A stretch of 64,000 bases of DNA, taken from the NCBI RefSeq assembly GCF_002008315.2, contig NZ_MVDG02000001.1, forward strand, positions 2,604,001 to 2,668,000, in the 5' to 3' direction. This stretch comes from Arthrobacter sp. KBS0703. GTDB taxonomy: Bacteria; Actinomycetota; Actinomycetes; Actinomycetales; Micrococcaceae. A program made the translations under genes and the position numbers. The notes under the pieces were generated by a model that was not told the DNA's origin, searched no databases, and was given only the letters and a program-made list of their open reading frames with translations. This document shows, piece after piece, positions 9,452 to 21,056 of the stretch. Positions within the stretch are counted from its first letter, which is position 1. Each line of letters opens with the position of its first letter.

Positions 9452-11121
9452 ATGGCCAACAACGAACTGCCATCCAAGGGCCTGCTGACGGACCCCGTCC
9501 GGAATCCGGCGAGTGCGCCGGAGCCCGTCCGCACGAAGCGCGCCTTCCTGCTGATCCTCCTGACGCTCTTCGTGCCGGGGAGCGCCCAGATCGTGGCGGG
9601 CGACCGCAAGCTTGGCCGCATAGCACTGCGGGTCACGCTCAGCGTCTGGGCTGTGGCGATCCTGGCCCTGGTGTTGCTGTTCACCAACCGCACCCTGCTC
9701 ATCAACATTGTCACCAACCCGATCGCCTCACTGCTCATCGTCCTCATCCTCGCGGCCCTGGCAGTCGGCTGGTTCGTGCTGTTCGTCAACACGCTGCGGC
9801 TCATCCGGCCGGTCCTCCTTCCGCGGGGGATGCGGCCAGCGGTCGGCATCACGCTGGCCCTCGCGATGGTGCTCAGCAGCGGCTCGCTCGGCTATGCGGC
9901 CTACCTGCTCAACGTGAGCCGCAACGCGATCGGCAGCATCTTCAATGCCAACGGCCCGGCGATCGATCCCGTGGACGGCCGGTACAACTTCCTCATGATG
10001 GGCGGCGACGCGGGCGCAGACCGCACCGGCCGGCGGCCGGACAGCCTGTCCGTCCTCAGCGTGGACGCCGAGAGCGGCAAGACGGCCATCATCTCCATTC
10101 CCCGCAACCTGCAGAACGCCCGGTTCAGCGAGGGCTCCCCCATGCGCCAGGTGTATCCCGACGGCTACAACTGCGGCAACGACTGCCTCATCAACGCCAT
10201 CAACACCGAGGTCACCAACGAACACAAGGACCTCTACCCCGGCGTGGCCGATCCCGGCGCGCAGGCGACCCTGGAAGCCGTGTCCGGAACCCTGGGCATC
10301 ACCGTCCAGGCGTACGTACTGGTGGACATGGACGGCTTCGCCAAGCTCATCGATGCCATGGGCGGAATCCGGATCAAGGCCGGCGGCTGGGTGCCCATCA
10401 GCGGCGACATGATCGACGAGGCGAACGGCATCCATGGCATGCCCCTCGGCTGGATCCCCGCCGGCGAACAGAAGCTGGATGGCTACCACGCGCTGTGGTA
10501 CGGACGTTCCCGTGAGTTCGTTGACGACTACGCACGGATCCAGCGGCAGCAGTGCGTCCAGCAGGCCATGCTGAGGCAACTGGACCCGGCCACGCTGCTC
10601 TCGAAGTTCGAAGACATCGCCAACGCCGGCACCAAGGTGGTGGAGTCCAACATCTCCTCCAGCCAGCTGGGAAGCTTCGTTGACCTGGCCATGAAGGCCA
10701 AGGGCAAGGAGATCCGCCGCCTCACTATTGGTCCGCCGGACTTCGCCGCGTCGTTCTCCACGGTGCCTGACTTCGACGTCATCCACGACCGTGTCCGGAA
10801 GCTCCTCGACTCGCAGAGTTCCTCGTCACCGGCCGCGGCCGGTCCTGACGACACCGTGCTCCAGCCGCAGAGCGCGGCCGGCTGTCTCTTATACACATCT
10901 AGATGTGTATAAGAGACAGGGCCGGTCCACCGCTGCGCGTACCAGCAACCACACCCGCGCCGTCGCCGTCGCCGTCGTCGTCGTCGGATTTCACGCCGGT
11001 GACCACCACGCCGGCCGGCGAACCTATTACCGAAAAGATGCTGAACCAGCTCAAGCGCGAGGGGAACGAGCAGGCCATCCGGGATCTCGTGGCCACCAAC
11101 GGCCAGTGCGCTCCCCTTTAG
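9452..11121 (+). CDS. LytR-CpsA-Psr (LCP) family cell-wall glycopolymer ligase, interrupted by an adapter sequence
   Basis: LCP enzymes move undecaprenyl-phosphate-linked glycopolymers onto peptidoglycan at the outer face of the membrane. There are four predicted membrane segments in the first ~155 residues, then the extracytoplasmic catalytic domain starting at NFLMMGGDAGADRTGRRPDS, with the Asp/Arg residues expected for pyrophosphate and metal binding. IISIPRNLQ follows, and R-rich WYGRSREFVDDYARIQRQQ near 348-366. As written the frame ends at 10912 inside a 38-bp adapter palindrome (10882-10919). Deleting exactly those 38 bp gives an uninterrupted 543-aa product with a Pro/Thr/Ser-rich linker and a C-terminus ending NGQCAPL. 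Confidence 0.9.
10882..10919. other. Nextera mate-pair junction adapter (assembly artefact), copy 2
   Basis: Complete 38-bp palindrome of the 19-bp mosaic end, in the low-complexity Pro/Ser/Thr linker of the LCP gene. It introduces an in-frame stop. Its exact excision restores the frame (GG+G then GCC GGT). Confidence 0.95.
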
Positions 11122-11155
11122 TCACACCTGCTTCAAGAGAGAAGGACACCCGGCT

Positions 11156-12406
11156 GTGTACGAAATCGACAATGTCCTCAGGCCGTACGCCTGGGGATCG
11201 ACGACGGCGATCGCCGGACTGCTCGGCCGGCCGGAGTCGGGCGGCCCCGAAGCGGAGCTGTGGATCGGCGCGCACCCGGATTCCCCGTCGGTGGCCACCC
11301 GTCCGGACGGCACCACGGCGCCACTGGACGAGCTGATTTCCGAGGATCCCGACCATTTCCTGGGCGAGGCATCGGTCGCTGAATTCGGCCCCCGCCTCCC
11401 CTTCCTCACCAAGGTCCTCGCCGCGGCCAAGCCGCTCTCGCTGCAGGTCCATCCCAGCCTCGAACAGGCCAGGGCCGGTTTTGCCCGCGAGAACGCTGAC
11501 GGCGTCCCGGCCGATGCACCGAACCGCAATTACCGGGACGACAACCACAAGCCGGAAATGATCTTCGCGCTCACCCCGTTCGACGCGCTGTGCGGTTTCC
11601 GGGAAACGGCGAAGTCCCGGGACGTTTTCCTCCACCTGGCCGGGTGCCTGGAGCTCTCCGGCTCCGGCGTGCCGCAGATCCTGACCGAGGTGATTGATGA
11701 CCTTTCTCTGCCTGAGGAGGACGCCGCGCTGCGGGCAGCGTTCGAGCGGCTGATCGCGGGCGGGGAGGGCGTCCAGGAGGCGACGTCGAGGGTTGTTGAG
11801 GCGCTGACGTCCGGCGCGCCGATGGCGCCCTACCAGCCGGAACTTTCCACGGTGCTCAGCCTCAACAGCGAGTACCCCGGAGATCCGGGGGTGCTGATTT
11901 CCCTGCTGCTGAACCGGCTCTCGCTGGAGCCCGGCGAAGCCGTATATCTTCCCGCCGGCAACGTGCATGCGTACCTGCACGGCCTCGGCGTCGAGGTCAT
12001 GGCCTCCTCGGACAACGTGCTCAGGGGCGGGCTGACGCCGAAGTTCATCGATGTGCCCGAGCTGCTGAACACCATTGCCTTCGAGTCCGTGGGCGTTCCC
12101 ATGCTCCGCGCGGAAGCCTCGGACCTGGGCCAGGAGCTGTACCAGCCGCCCTTCCGCGAATTCCAGCTCCAGCGGATCGCGCTGCTGCCGGACGGAGCCC
12201 CCGTGCCGCTGGCGCAATCAGGTGCGGCGGTAATCATCGTGGTTGAGGGGTCCGTCTACCTTGACTCGCCGAGGGGTGACCTTAAACTGGGCCGCGGCGG
12301 GAGCGCGTTCCTGCCGGCCGCTGACGCCCCCGTGAATGTCCACTCTGTCTCCGGTGCCGGGGAAACAGCCGTGGCCTTCGCCGTGACCACCTCGATGAAG
12401 GCCTGA
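11156..12406 (+). CDS. manA: Mannose-6-phosphate isomerase, class I
   Basis: A 416-aa zinc enzyme interconverting fructose-6-P and mannose-6-P, which feeds GDP-mannose for envelope glycans. Zinc ligand motifs are visible: the Q and H of SLQVHPS near 98-104, the H/E of DDNHKPEMIFAL near 127-138, and the H of AGNVHAYLHGLGVEVMASSD near 265-284. The type I signature is intact. The start is GTG 11156 after an AGAGAAGGA ribosome site. It lies 34 bp downstream of the LCP gene and 5 bp upstream of the FemAB gene, forming an envelope-biogenesis run. Confidence 0.95.
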   Translation: MYEIDNVLRPYAWGSTTAIAGLLGRPESGGPEAELWIGAHPDSPSVATRPDGTTAPLDELISEDPDHFLGEASVAEFGPRLPFLTKVLAAAKPLSLQVHPSLEQARAGFARENADGVPADAPNRNYRDDNHKPEMIFALTPFDALCGFRETAKSRDVFLHLAGCLELSGSGVPQILTEVIDDLSLPEEDAALRAAFERLIAGGEGVQEATSRVVEALTSGAPMAPYQPELSTVLSLNSEYPGDPGVLISLLLNRLSLEPGEAVYLPAGNVHAYLHGLGVEVMASSDNVLRGGLTPKFIDVPELLNTIAFESVGVPMLRAEASDLGQELYQPPFREFQLQRIALLPDGAPVPLAQSGAAVIIVVEGSVYLDSPRGDLKLGRGGSAFLPAADAPVNVHSVSGAGETAVAFAVTTSMKA

Positions 12407-12411
12407 GCCCG

Positions 12412-13371
12412 GTGGAATACTTCCTGCAGACCCAGGCATGGGCTGATTTCCAGACCTCGCTGGGCCGGACGGTTCACCGGGACTCCGGCCCGGGGTGGAG
12501 CTTCCTCGCTGTTGAGGAAAAGAACCCCGCGGGCAAGGTGCTGTATGCGCCGTATGGACCGGTGGCCGAGTCCGTCGACGCATTTGATGCCGCCCTGGCG
12601 GCCCTTCGGGTTGTGGCGAAGTCCTGCGGCGCCGTCTTCATCCGGATCGAGCCCGCAGCGGCAGGACTGGATCCGGCAACGGCCCCGGCGGCGCTCCGAA
12701 GCCGCGGACTGCAGCCTGCCCCGGTCAATCAGCAGCCCGAGCTCAGCTGGATTGTGGACCTCGACCGGGACTTCAAAGAAGTCCTTGCCGAGATGAAGCC
12801 GGTCAACCGCAACCTCTACCGGAACATCCACAAGAAGGGCGTCACGTTCCGCTCGTCGCAGGATCCGGAGGACATCCGCGTGCTCCTGAACTTCCTGCAT
12901 ATGACGGCCAGGCGCAACGGCTTCAAGCCACAGAGTGACGAGTACCTGAGCCAGGTGGCCGCCGCCATGATGCCCGCCGGCGCCGCCACGCTGTTCATCG
13001 CCGAGCTCCACGGCGGGCCCATCGCGGCTGCCCTGGCGTACGATTCAGCGGACACTCGGACCTATGCCCACGCGGCCATGGACGACACGCATCGGAAGCT
13101 GAGTGCCGGCATCCCCCTGCTAGTGACGCTGATGGCCGATGCCCAGGACAAGGGCCTCAAGCACGTGGACCTCTGGGGCGTGGCCCCGGCCGACCAGCCG
13201 GACCACAAGTGGGCCGGCTTCACGGCGTTCAAGAAGTCCTTCGGCGGCCGCGAGATCGCCTACCCCGGAACATGGGACCTGCCGGTCAACAAGCCCCGCT
13301 ACGCGGCCTACCAGGTGGCCCGAAAGCTCCGCGACACCCTGCGCTCGGTTTTGACGCGAACTGGCAGATAA
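12412..13371 (+). CDS. FemA/FemB-type peptidoglycan bridge aminoacyltransferase
   Basis: A 319-aa protein with the double-GNAT FemABX fold. MKPVNRNLYRNIHKKGV near 127-143 is the typical basic helix, and ARRNGFKPQSDEYL follows. HVDLWGVAP and HKWAGFTAFKKSFGG near 259-285 are the conserved C-terminal FemABX signature. Members add amino acids from aminoacyl-tRNA to the peptidoglycan stem peptide; the exact amino acid is not deducible. The start is GTG 12412. The stop codon and last codons (RTGR) lie inside a palindromic repeat arm (13355-13367), so the extreme C-terminus may have been replaced when the repeat arrived. Confidence 0.87.
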   Translation: MEYFLQTQAWADFQTSLGRTVHRDSGPGWSFLAVEEKNPAGKVLYAPYGPVAESVDAFDAALAALRVVAKSCGAVFIRIEPAAAGLDPATAPAALRSRGLQPAPVNQQPELSWIVDLDRDFKEVLAEMKPVNRNLYRNIHKKGVTFRSSQDPEDIRVLLNFLHMTARRNGFKPQSDEYLSQVAAAMMPAGAATLFIAELHGGPIAAALAYDSADTRTYAHAAMDDTHRKLSAGIPLLVTLMADAQDKGLKHVDLWGVAPADQPDHKWAGFTAFKKSFGGREIAYPGTWDLPVNKPRYAAYQVARKLRDTLRSVLTRTGR

Positions 13372-13414
13372 GCCCTCAGTTCCGTTCTTTGCCGGCAGTG
13401 GCTGCCAGTTCGCG
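13355..13414. repeat. Palindromic repeat element, copy A
   Basis: CGCGAACTGGCAG at 13355-13367 and its exact complement CTGCCAGTTCGCG at 13402-13414. The same 13-mer pair recurs at 13605-13617 and 13654-13666. The left arm overlaps the 3' end of the FemAB gene and supplies its stop codon context. Confidence 0.75.
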
Positions 13415-13604
13415 CCGAACGGATCGGCGAGGACGGACCGCCGAGAAGCGCCCAGACTCTTTCGACGACGAACGGCCGCTCGCCGTCCAGGTCGCTCCTG
13501 TGCCCACGGACTTCCCGCCAGCCCAGACGTTCCGTCACACGCTGCCGCTTGATGTCGCATCGGTACTGGTCCGAATCGCGGGACAGGACGACGCCGGCGC
13601 TTAA
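13400..13604 (-). pseudogene. Possible C-terminal remnant of a DUF559/Vsr-fold endonuclease-like protein
   Basis: On the minus strand, reading from about 13602, there is an open frame: SRDSDQYRCDIKRQRV, then TERLGWREVRGHRSDLDG, then ERPFVVERVWALLGG. The pattern (D/Y..D..R...L..LGW.V.R....DL.....FV..RV..AL) resembles the last helix-strand-helix of small actinobacterial DUF559 proteins, which belong to the very-short-patch-repair endonuclease fold. There is no start codon and the N-terminal catalytic part is missing. The fragment lies exactly between the two palindromic repeats. The family assignment is tentative. Confidence 0.35.
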
Positions 13605-13667
13605 CGCGAACTGGCAGCTAATGACCCCAAAACTTTGGATTTGAGGTCATTTGCTGCCAGTTCGCGC
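13604..13667. repeat. Palindromic repeat element, copy B (long stem-loop)
   Basis: Arms 13605-13626 and 13645-13666 are 22 bp with one mismatch and share the CGCGAACTGGCAG core with copy A. The 18-nt centre contains CCAAAACTTTGG, which can extend the fold. It sits between the convergent FemAB and glpX genes, so it may also act as a bidirectional terminator. Confidence 0.8.
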
Positions 13668-13682
13668 TGTTAGGCGGTGGGG

Positions 13683-14717
13683 CTAGCGGCGGGCGTAGCC
13701 TTCCCACTTGCTGGCCTGGTGCTCGCCATCGACAAAGCGGATGGTGCCGGACTTGGAGCGCATGACGATCGACTGCGTCAGCACCTTGTCCTTGGAGTAG
13801 CGGACGCCCTTGAGGAGGTCGCCGTCGGTGATGCCGGTGGCGGCGAAGTAGCAGTTGTCGCTGGAGACGAGGTCGTTGGTCGAGAGCACGCGCTCGAGGT
13901 CGTGGCCGGCGTCGATCGCCTTCTGCTTCTCGTCGTCGCTTGTGGGCCACAGGCGTCCCTGGATGACGCCGCCGAGGGACTTGATGGCGCAGGCCGCGAC
14001 GATACCTTCCGGGGTTCCGCCGATGCCCATGAGGGCGTCCACGCCAGTGCCCGCACGGGCCGCCGCGATGGCACCGGCGACGTCGCCGTCCATGATGAAC
14101 TTCGTGCGCGCGCCGGCTTCACGGATTTCCTCCACGAGGGGGCGGTGCCGGTCGCGGTCCAGGATCATAACGTTGAGCTGGTTGACCTTGACGCCCTTGG
14201 CCTTGGCGATCAGGTGCAGGTTCTGCTTGACCGGCAGGCGCAGGTCCACCATGTCGGCCGCTTCCGGGCCGGTGACGAGCTTTTCCATGTAGAACACGGC
14301 GGAGGGGTCGAACATGGAGCCACGTTCGGCAACGGCCAAGACCGCCAGGGCATTGTTGATGCCGAGGGCGGTCAGGCGGGTTCCGTCGATGGGGTCGACG
14401 GCGACGTCGCACTCGGGGCCGGTGCCGTCACCGACGTGCTCGCCGTTGAAGAGCATGGGGGCTTCGTCTTTTTCGCCTTCACCGATGACCACAACGCCGT
14501 TGAAGTGGACAGTCTGGAGGAACGAGCGCATGGCGTCGACGGCGGCACCGTCGGCCTTGTTCTTGTCACCGAAACCCACCCAGTGGCCGCCGGCGATCGC
14601 CGCGGCCTCGGTGACGCGGACAAGCTCAAGTGCTAGGTTGCGGTCCGGCTCGTCGATGCCAACGGCAAGCGACGGGGAAAGCGTGGAATACTTCTGGGTC
14701 ATGGACGCTGGTGACAC
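13683..14717 (-). CDS. glpX: Class II fructose-1,6-bisphosphatase
   Basis: A 344-aa GlpX enzyme that dephosphorylates fructose-1,6-bisphosphate in gluconeogenesis. Metal and substrate motifs are intact: GEGEKDEAP near 80, VDPIDGTRLT near 107, MDGDVAGAI near 209, and GIGGTPEGIVAACA near 232. The start is GTG 14717 with GAGG five bases upstream; an ATG five codons later lacks a ribosome site. It is monocistronic, convergent with FemAB and divergent from DUF4245. With fumC nearby it belongs to central carbon metabolism. Confidence 0.95.
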   Translation of the reverse strand: MSPASMTQKYSTLSPSLAVGIDEPDRNLALELVRVTEAAAIAGGHWVGFGDKNKADGAAVDAMRSFLQTVHFNGVVVIGEGEKDEAPMLFNGEHVGDGTGPECDVAVDPIDGTRLTALGINNALAVLAVAERGSMFDPSAVFYMEKLVTGPEAADMVDLRLPVKQNLHLIAKAKGVKVNQLNVMILDRDRHRPLVEEIREAGARTKFIMDGDVAGAIAAARAGTGVDALMGIGGTPEGIVAACAIKSLGGVIQGRLWPTSDDEKQKAIDAGHDLERVLSTNDLVSSDNCYFAATGITDGDLLKGVRYSKDKVLTQSIVMRSKSGTIRFVDGEHQASKWEGYARR

Positions 14718-14913
14718 GTGAACCTCTTCTTCGAGTGGCGATCATTGGACCCGCGATGCCTGAGGCGGCCAACGCGGTGATTCCTCTGTAACTGATCATA
14801 GTCGCGGTGGACCACCAAGGTCATGGGATGACCCACCCGCGTAACGCACGATCTCCCTCACCGTCGCCGGCACGGAATGTGAGTTCCGCCCCTGCATGGG
14901 CGACTATAGAGGT

Positions 14914-15591
14914 GTGAGTGAAACGCAGGACAAGTCCACCCCCACGACACCGGAAGCCGGCCACGGCAGCTCCACCGCCATGGCAGCGCCGCCTGTCAAG
15001 CCGGTAATCCCCGCCGCTGCCGCCAAACGGGCCAACGCCTCGGTGATCGGCATGATCGTCGCGCTGGTGGTCAGCATCGCCGCCTTCCTGCCGATCGTCC
15101 TGATGAACCCCGCACCGAAGTCCGACGGGTTCCACCCCAACATCGATGTGACGGCCGTGGCCCGCAACGCTGCCGGTGTGGCGGGATTCACACCGGTGAC
15201 CCCCGCGGCGGGCGACACATTCCGCCCCAATTACGCCCGCTGGGAAGCCGGCACCGGCACCGGGGTGCCCACCTGGGAAATTGGCTACCTCACTCCGAAG
15301 GAGGCCTTCATCGGCCTCGTCCAGACCCGGAACGCCAATCCCACCTGGCTCCTGCAGCAGACAAAGAATGCTCCGGTGACCGGAACCCGGAATGCGGGAG
15401 GACAGGAATGGGAACTGCGCGACACCGGCAAAGGTGAGAAGAGTATGGTGCTGGACCACCGCGGCACCACCGTCGTCCTGAGCGGCGAGGCCCAACTGGA
15501 CGAGTTCGCAGTGCTGGCCGCCGCCGTCGTAAATTCCATGGACAGTAACCCGGCGGTAACGGTTTCCCCTTCGGCGCGCCCCGCACCGTAA
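14914..15591 (+). CDS. DUF4245 domain-containing membrane protein
   Basis: About 225 aa: a cytoplasmic Thr/Pro/Ala-rich N-terminus, one membrane helix (VIGMIVALVVSIAAFLPIV, near 43-61) and an extracytoplasmic domain with the DUF4245 pattern (ARWEAGTGTGVPTWEIGYLTP; TGKGEKSMVLDHRGTTVVLSG). Function is unknown. GTG 14914 is preferred because GACTAT plus 6 nt precedes it, as in other leaderless genes here; ATG 14896 would add six residues. It is divergent from glpX. Its stop codon overlaps the likely -10 of the carbonic anhydrase gene. Confidence 0.85.
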   Translation: MSETQDKSTPTTPEAGHGSSTAMAAPPVKPVIPAAAAKRANASVIGMIVALVVSIAAFLPIVLMNPAPKSDGFHPNIDVTAVARNAAGVAGFTPVTPAAGDTFRPNYARWEAGTGTGVPTWEIGYLTPKEAFIGLVQTRNANPTWLLQQTKNAPVTGTRNAGGQEWELRDTGKGEKSMVLDHRGTTVVLSGEAQLDEFAVLAAAVVNSMDSNPAVTVSPSARPAP

Positions 15592-15601
15592 GGTAGTTGC
15601 C

Positions 15602-16216
15602 GTGGCAACCTACCTCACCCCTGCTCTGGCCTGGCGCCGTCTGCGCGAAGGCAACGAACGTTTCGTCAACGGCGAATCGTCACACCCCAACCAGGACGCG
15701 TCGCGAAGGTCCTCGCTGGTGGAAAACCAGCATCCTTTCGCCGTGATCTTCGGCTGCTCGGACTCCCGGCTCGCCGCCGAGATTATCTTCGATCTGGGCC
15801 TGGGCGACGCTTTCGTGGTGCGCACCGCAGGCCAGGTGATCGACGACGCAGTGCTCGGCTCCCTCGAATACAGCATCGGCGTCCTCGCCGTGCCGCTGAT
15901 TGTCGTGCTCGGTCATGACAGCTGCGGCGCCGTCAGCGCCACCAAAACTGCAGTGGAAACGGGCCAGATGCCCGTGGGCTTCATCCGCGACCTCGTCGAG
16001 CGGATCACGCCGTCCGTCCTGACCTCCCTGCGCAACGACGAAACCGAGGTCAACCAGATGGTGGTGGAGCACGTCAAGCAGACGTCGCAGCGCCTCGTGG
16101 ACAGCTCGCGTGTGATTTCCGACGCAATCGAAAGCGGACGGGCGGCTGTGATCGGGCTTTCCTACAGCCTTGCAGAGGGCCGCGCCGACTTGGTTTCCGG
16201 AATCGGCGAGCTCTAA
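15602..16216 (+). CDS. Beta-class carbonic anhydrase
   Basis: A 204-aa zinc enzyme for CO2/bicarbonate interconversion. Zinc ligands are C52 (GCSDSR, with D54/R56 as the regulatory dyad), H105 and C108 (LGHDSCGA). The length is normal for the family. GTG 15602 follows TAAGGT (15589-15594) by 7 nt, a leaderless arrangement. Bicarbonate supply suits PurK and carboxylation reactions, but this link is inference. Confidence 0.94.
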   Translation: MATYLTPALAWRRLREGNERFVNGESSHPNQDASRRSSLVENQHPFAVIFGCSDSRLAAEIIFDLGLGDAFVVRTAGQVIDDAVLGSLEYSIGVLAVPLIVVLGHDSCGAVSATKTAVETGQMPVGFIRDLVERITPSVLTSLRNDETEVNQMVVEHVKQTSQRLVDSSRVISDAIESGRAAVIGLSYSLAEGRADLVSGIGEL

Positions 16217-16303
16217 ACCGGCACTGCAGCGGCCCCGCCAGGAGCGCCGTAGCAAGCGGTTCACGGTTTTCGGTGCGGCCCCTGATCGCCCTAAGCTAGC
16301 CCC

Positions 16304-17725
16304 ATGACTTCCACTGAAGAGTTCCGCATTGAACATGACACGATGGGCGAAGTCCGCGTCCCCGTGAACGCCCTGTACCGCGCGCAGACGCAACGTGCAG
16401 TCGAGAACTTCCCCATCTCCGGCAAGACCCTTGAACGTGCCCACATCGAGGCCCTGGCGCGGGTAAAGAAGGCCGCCGCCCAGGCCAACGCAGAACTGGG
16501 TGTGCTCGACGGCGAGCTGGCCAAGGCGATCGCAGACGCTGCCGACGAGGTGGCCGCGGGCAAGTACGACGGCGACTTCCCCATCGACGTTTTCCAGACC
16601 GGTTCCGGCACGTCCTCGAACATGAACACCAACGAGGTCATCGCCGAGCTGGCCTCCCGCGCCCTGAAGGCTGCCGGCAGCGACAAAGTGGTCCACCCCA
16701 ACGACCACGTCAACGCCTCGCAGTCCTCCAACGACGTCTTCCCCACGTCGGTCCACGTTGCCGCCACGTCCGCGCTGATCAACGACCTCATCCCGGCCCT
16801 CGGCTACCTCGCCGATTCGCTGGAGCGCAAGGCCGTGGAGTTCAAGGACGTGGTCAAGTCCGGCCGCACCCACCTCATGGACGCCACCCCCGTCACCCTG
16901 GGCCAGGAGTTCGGCGGCTACGCCGCGCAGGTCCGCTACGGCGTCGAGCGCATCAACGCCTCCCTCCCCCGGGTGGCCGAGGTTCCCCTCGGCGGCACCG
17001 CCGTGGGCACCGGCATCAACACCCCTGCCGGCTTCCCGGAGCGCGTCATCGAGCTCCTCGCCACCGACACCGGCCTGCCGCTGACGGAGGCGCGCGACCA
17101 CTTCGAGGCCCAGGCCAACCGCGACGGCCTCATCGAAGCCTCCAGCCAGCTGCGCAACATTGCCATCTCCTTCATGAAGATCAACAATGACCTGCGCTGG
17201 ATGGGCTCCGGTCCCAACACCGGCCTCGGCGAAATCGCCATCCCCGACCTGCAGCCCGGCTCCTCGATCATGCCCGGCAAGGTCAACCCCGTCATCTGCG
17301 AGGCGTCCATCATGGTGTGCGCCCAGGTGATCGGCAACGACACGGCCATCGCCTGGTCCGGCACCAACGGCGCCTTCGAACTGAACGTCGGCATCCCCGT
17401 CATGGCCGCCAACCTGCTCGAATCCGTGCGCCTGCTGGCCAACACGAGCCGCGTCATGGCCGACAAGATGATCGACGGCATCACCGCCAACGTCGAGCGC
17501 GCCCGCTTCCTCGCCGAGGCGTCGCCGTCGATCGTCACCCCGCTGAACAAATACATCGGCTACGAGAACGCGGCAAAGATCGCCAAGAAGGCAGTGGCCG
17601 AGGGCCTCACCATCCGTGAGACCGTCGTCGCCATGGGCTTCCTGGAGCGCGGCGAGTTGACCGAAGAGCAGCTCGACACCGCCCTGGACGTCATGTCCAT
17701 GACCCGCCCGCCGCACAAGGCCTAA
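16304..17725 (+). CDS. fumC: Class II fumarate hydratase
   Basis: A 473-aa TCA-cycle enzyme hydrating fumarate to L-malate. [14 protein letters not shown] near 97-110 is the substrate site, [14 protein letters not shown] near 128-141 the B-site/catalytic region, and [11 protein letters not shown] near 323-333 the fumarase/aspartase signature. The length matches the family. ATG 16304 follows TAAGCT (16292-16297) by 6 nt, indicating a leaderless mRNA. It is a single gene with a terminator at 17754-17790. Confidence 0.96.
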   Translation: MTSTEEFRIEHDTMGEVRVPVNALYRAQTQRAVENFPISGKTLERAHIEALARVKKAAAQANAELGVLDGELAKAIADAADEVAAGKYDGDFPIDVFQTGSGTSSNMNTNEVIAELASRALKAAGSDKVVHPNDHVNASQSSNDVFPTSVHVAATSALINDLIPALGYLADSLERKAVEFKDVVKSGRTHLMDATPVTLGQEFGGYAAQVRYGVERINASLPRVAEVPLGGTAVGTGINTPAGFPERVIELLATDTGLPLTEARDHFEAQANRDGLIEASSQLRNIAISFMKINNDLRWMGSGPNTGLGEIAIPDLQPGSSIMPGKVNPVICEASIMVCAQVIGNDTAIAWSGTNGAFELNVGIPVMAANLLESVRLLANTSRVMADKMIDGITANVERARFLAEASPSIVTPLNKYIGYENAAKIAKKAVAEGLTIRETVVAMGFLERGELTEEQLDTALDVMSMTRPPHKA

Positions 17726-17753
17726 GTCCCCACCGGCTCCCTTACGTACGACG

Positions 17754-17790
17754 GCGGCCGCCCACCTTCCCGGCGAAGGCGGGCGGCCGC
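17754..17790 (+). terminator. Hairpin terminator after fumC
   Basis: GCGGCCGCCC at 17754-17763 pairs with GGGCGGCCGC at 17781-17790, about 30 bp past the fumC stop. Confidence 0.65.
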
Positions 17791-17875
17791 TGGCGTTGAG
17801 GGAGCTGCGGCGGGCCGGGGCTCAGGTGTCCGTTCGCCCCTTTGGGGGTGCTCACGTGGCCGCTCCTGCCAAAGA

Positions 17876-17911
17876 TTGCACTATTTAGGAATTGGTGCAA
17901 AACTTTACTTT

Positions 17912-17927
<16 letters not shown>
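17876..17927 (+). promoter_or_regulatory. Likely TetR operator with inverted and extra half-sites
   Basis: TTGCACTATT at 17876-17885 is the exact inverse of AATAGTGCAA at 17918-17927. A third similar half-site, ATTGGTGCAA, lies between them at 17891-17900. The right half covers codons 3-6 of the TetR gene (GTG 17912). Autoregulation of the TetR-MFS pair is the obvious reading. Confidence 0.65.
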
Positions 17928-20209
<2,282 letters not shown>

Positions 20210-20390
20210 CGGCGGCACCGCCGTCGTCACCGGTACTGAACCGGCCGCCCACCTGCCGGCAGCGTCCGCAGACGGACCCCCGGCGGCGGCGGCGCCAATA
20301 ACGACGACGGCGAGCTGGCCGACCGGCGCCGCTGACACGCCCCTGGAAAGACTCCGGGCGACGGGTTCGGGAAGTCAGCCGCAGCAAAAG

Positions 20391-20430
20391 CAGGGGCGCC
20401 GCAACCTTGGGGGTTGCGGCGCCCCTGCCT
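20391..20430. terminator. Bidirectional hairpin terminator between the MFS and prepilin peptidase genes
   Basis: CAGGGGCGCCGCAACC and its exact complement GGTTGCGGCGCCCCTG surround a short loop; 16-bp GC-rich stem between convergent genes. Confidence 0.8.
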
Positions 20431-20440
20431 TTGGGCCTGC

Positions 20441-20998
20441 TCAGGCCGGCAGCAGCATCATGGCCGCGGCGGCACCGGCGAGCATGAACGGCCCGAACGG
20501 GATGGCCGACTTCAGCGTTCCGCGCCGGAGCGCCAGCAGTCCGATGCTCCACATGCCGCCGAGCAGGAACGCGGCGAACGTGCCGGCGAAGACGTGCGGC
20601 CACCCCAGATAGCCCAGATACATGCCCAGCACTCCCGCCAGTTTGACGTCGCCGAACCCCATACCCGGCGGGTAGACCATCCGCAGGAGAAAATAGAAAA
20701 GCCACAGAACGGCCCCACCGGCCACGATCCTCAGCGCGGGAACCCCGAACAGCTGAGCCCCGCCGTCGGGCACGCCGGCACCGGCCGGCGCCCACGCCGC
20801 CAGGCTGGCCACGGCGCCCAGCAGCAACACGCCGGCAACGGCGTACGACGGAAAGACGATCCGGTTCGGCAGGAGATGGTGTCACACATCGATCACCGTC
20901 AGCCTCACGGCCATCACCACAAAATAGGCGCACGCCGCCAGCACCAGCCAGAATGCGAACGGAACTGCTTCCCAGAGTTCGCCAAGTCGTTGGATCAC
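20441..20998 (-). pseudogene. A24-type prepilin peptidase with an internal stop codon
   Basis: Membrane aspartyl protease that cleaves type IV/Flp prepilin leaders. From GTG 20998 the frame reads IQRLGELWEAVPFAFW, then LTVIDV, then TGA (20882-20884), then HHLLPNRIVFPSYAVAG, and on to a normal C-terminus ending MMLLPA at 20441. The second catalytic motif GMGFGDVKLAG is intact. The stop replaces an expected Arg (CGA to TGA) directly after the first catalytic Asp. Total length is about 185 codons. No pilin or tad genes are in the window. The single substitution could be a sequencing error, given other errors in the region. Confidence 0.75.
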
Positions 20999-21056
20999 TC
21001 TCGGATGCTACTGGATTTGCCCCGGCCGCTGCTGGGCCCGCGCGTAAACTGTGGAT

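Noticed and set aside
15680..17716. 678-aa open frame on the minus strand
   Set aside because: Antisense to carbonic anhydrase and fumC, both clear genes; His/Gly/Val-rich shadow.
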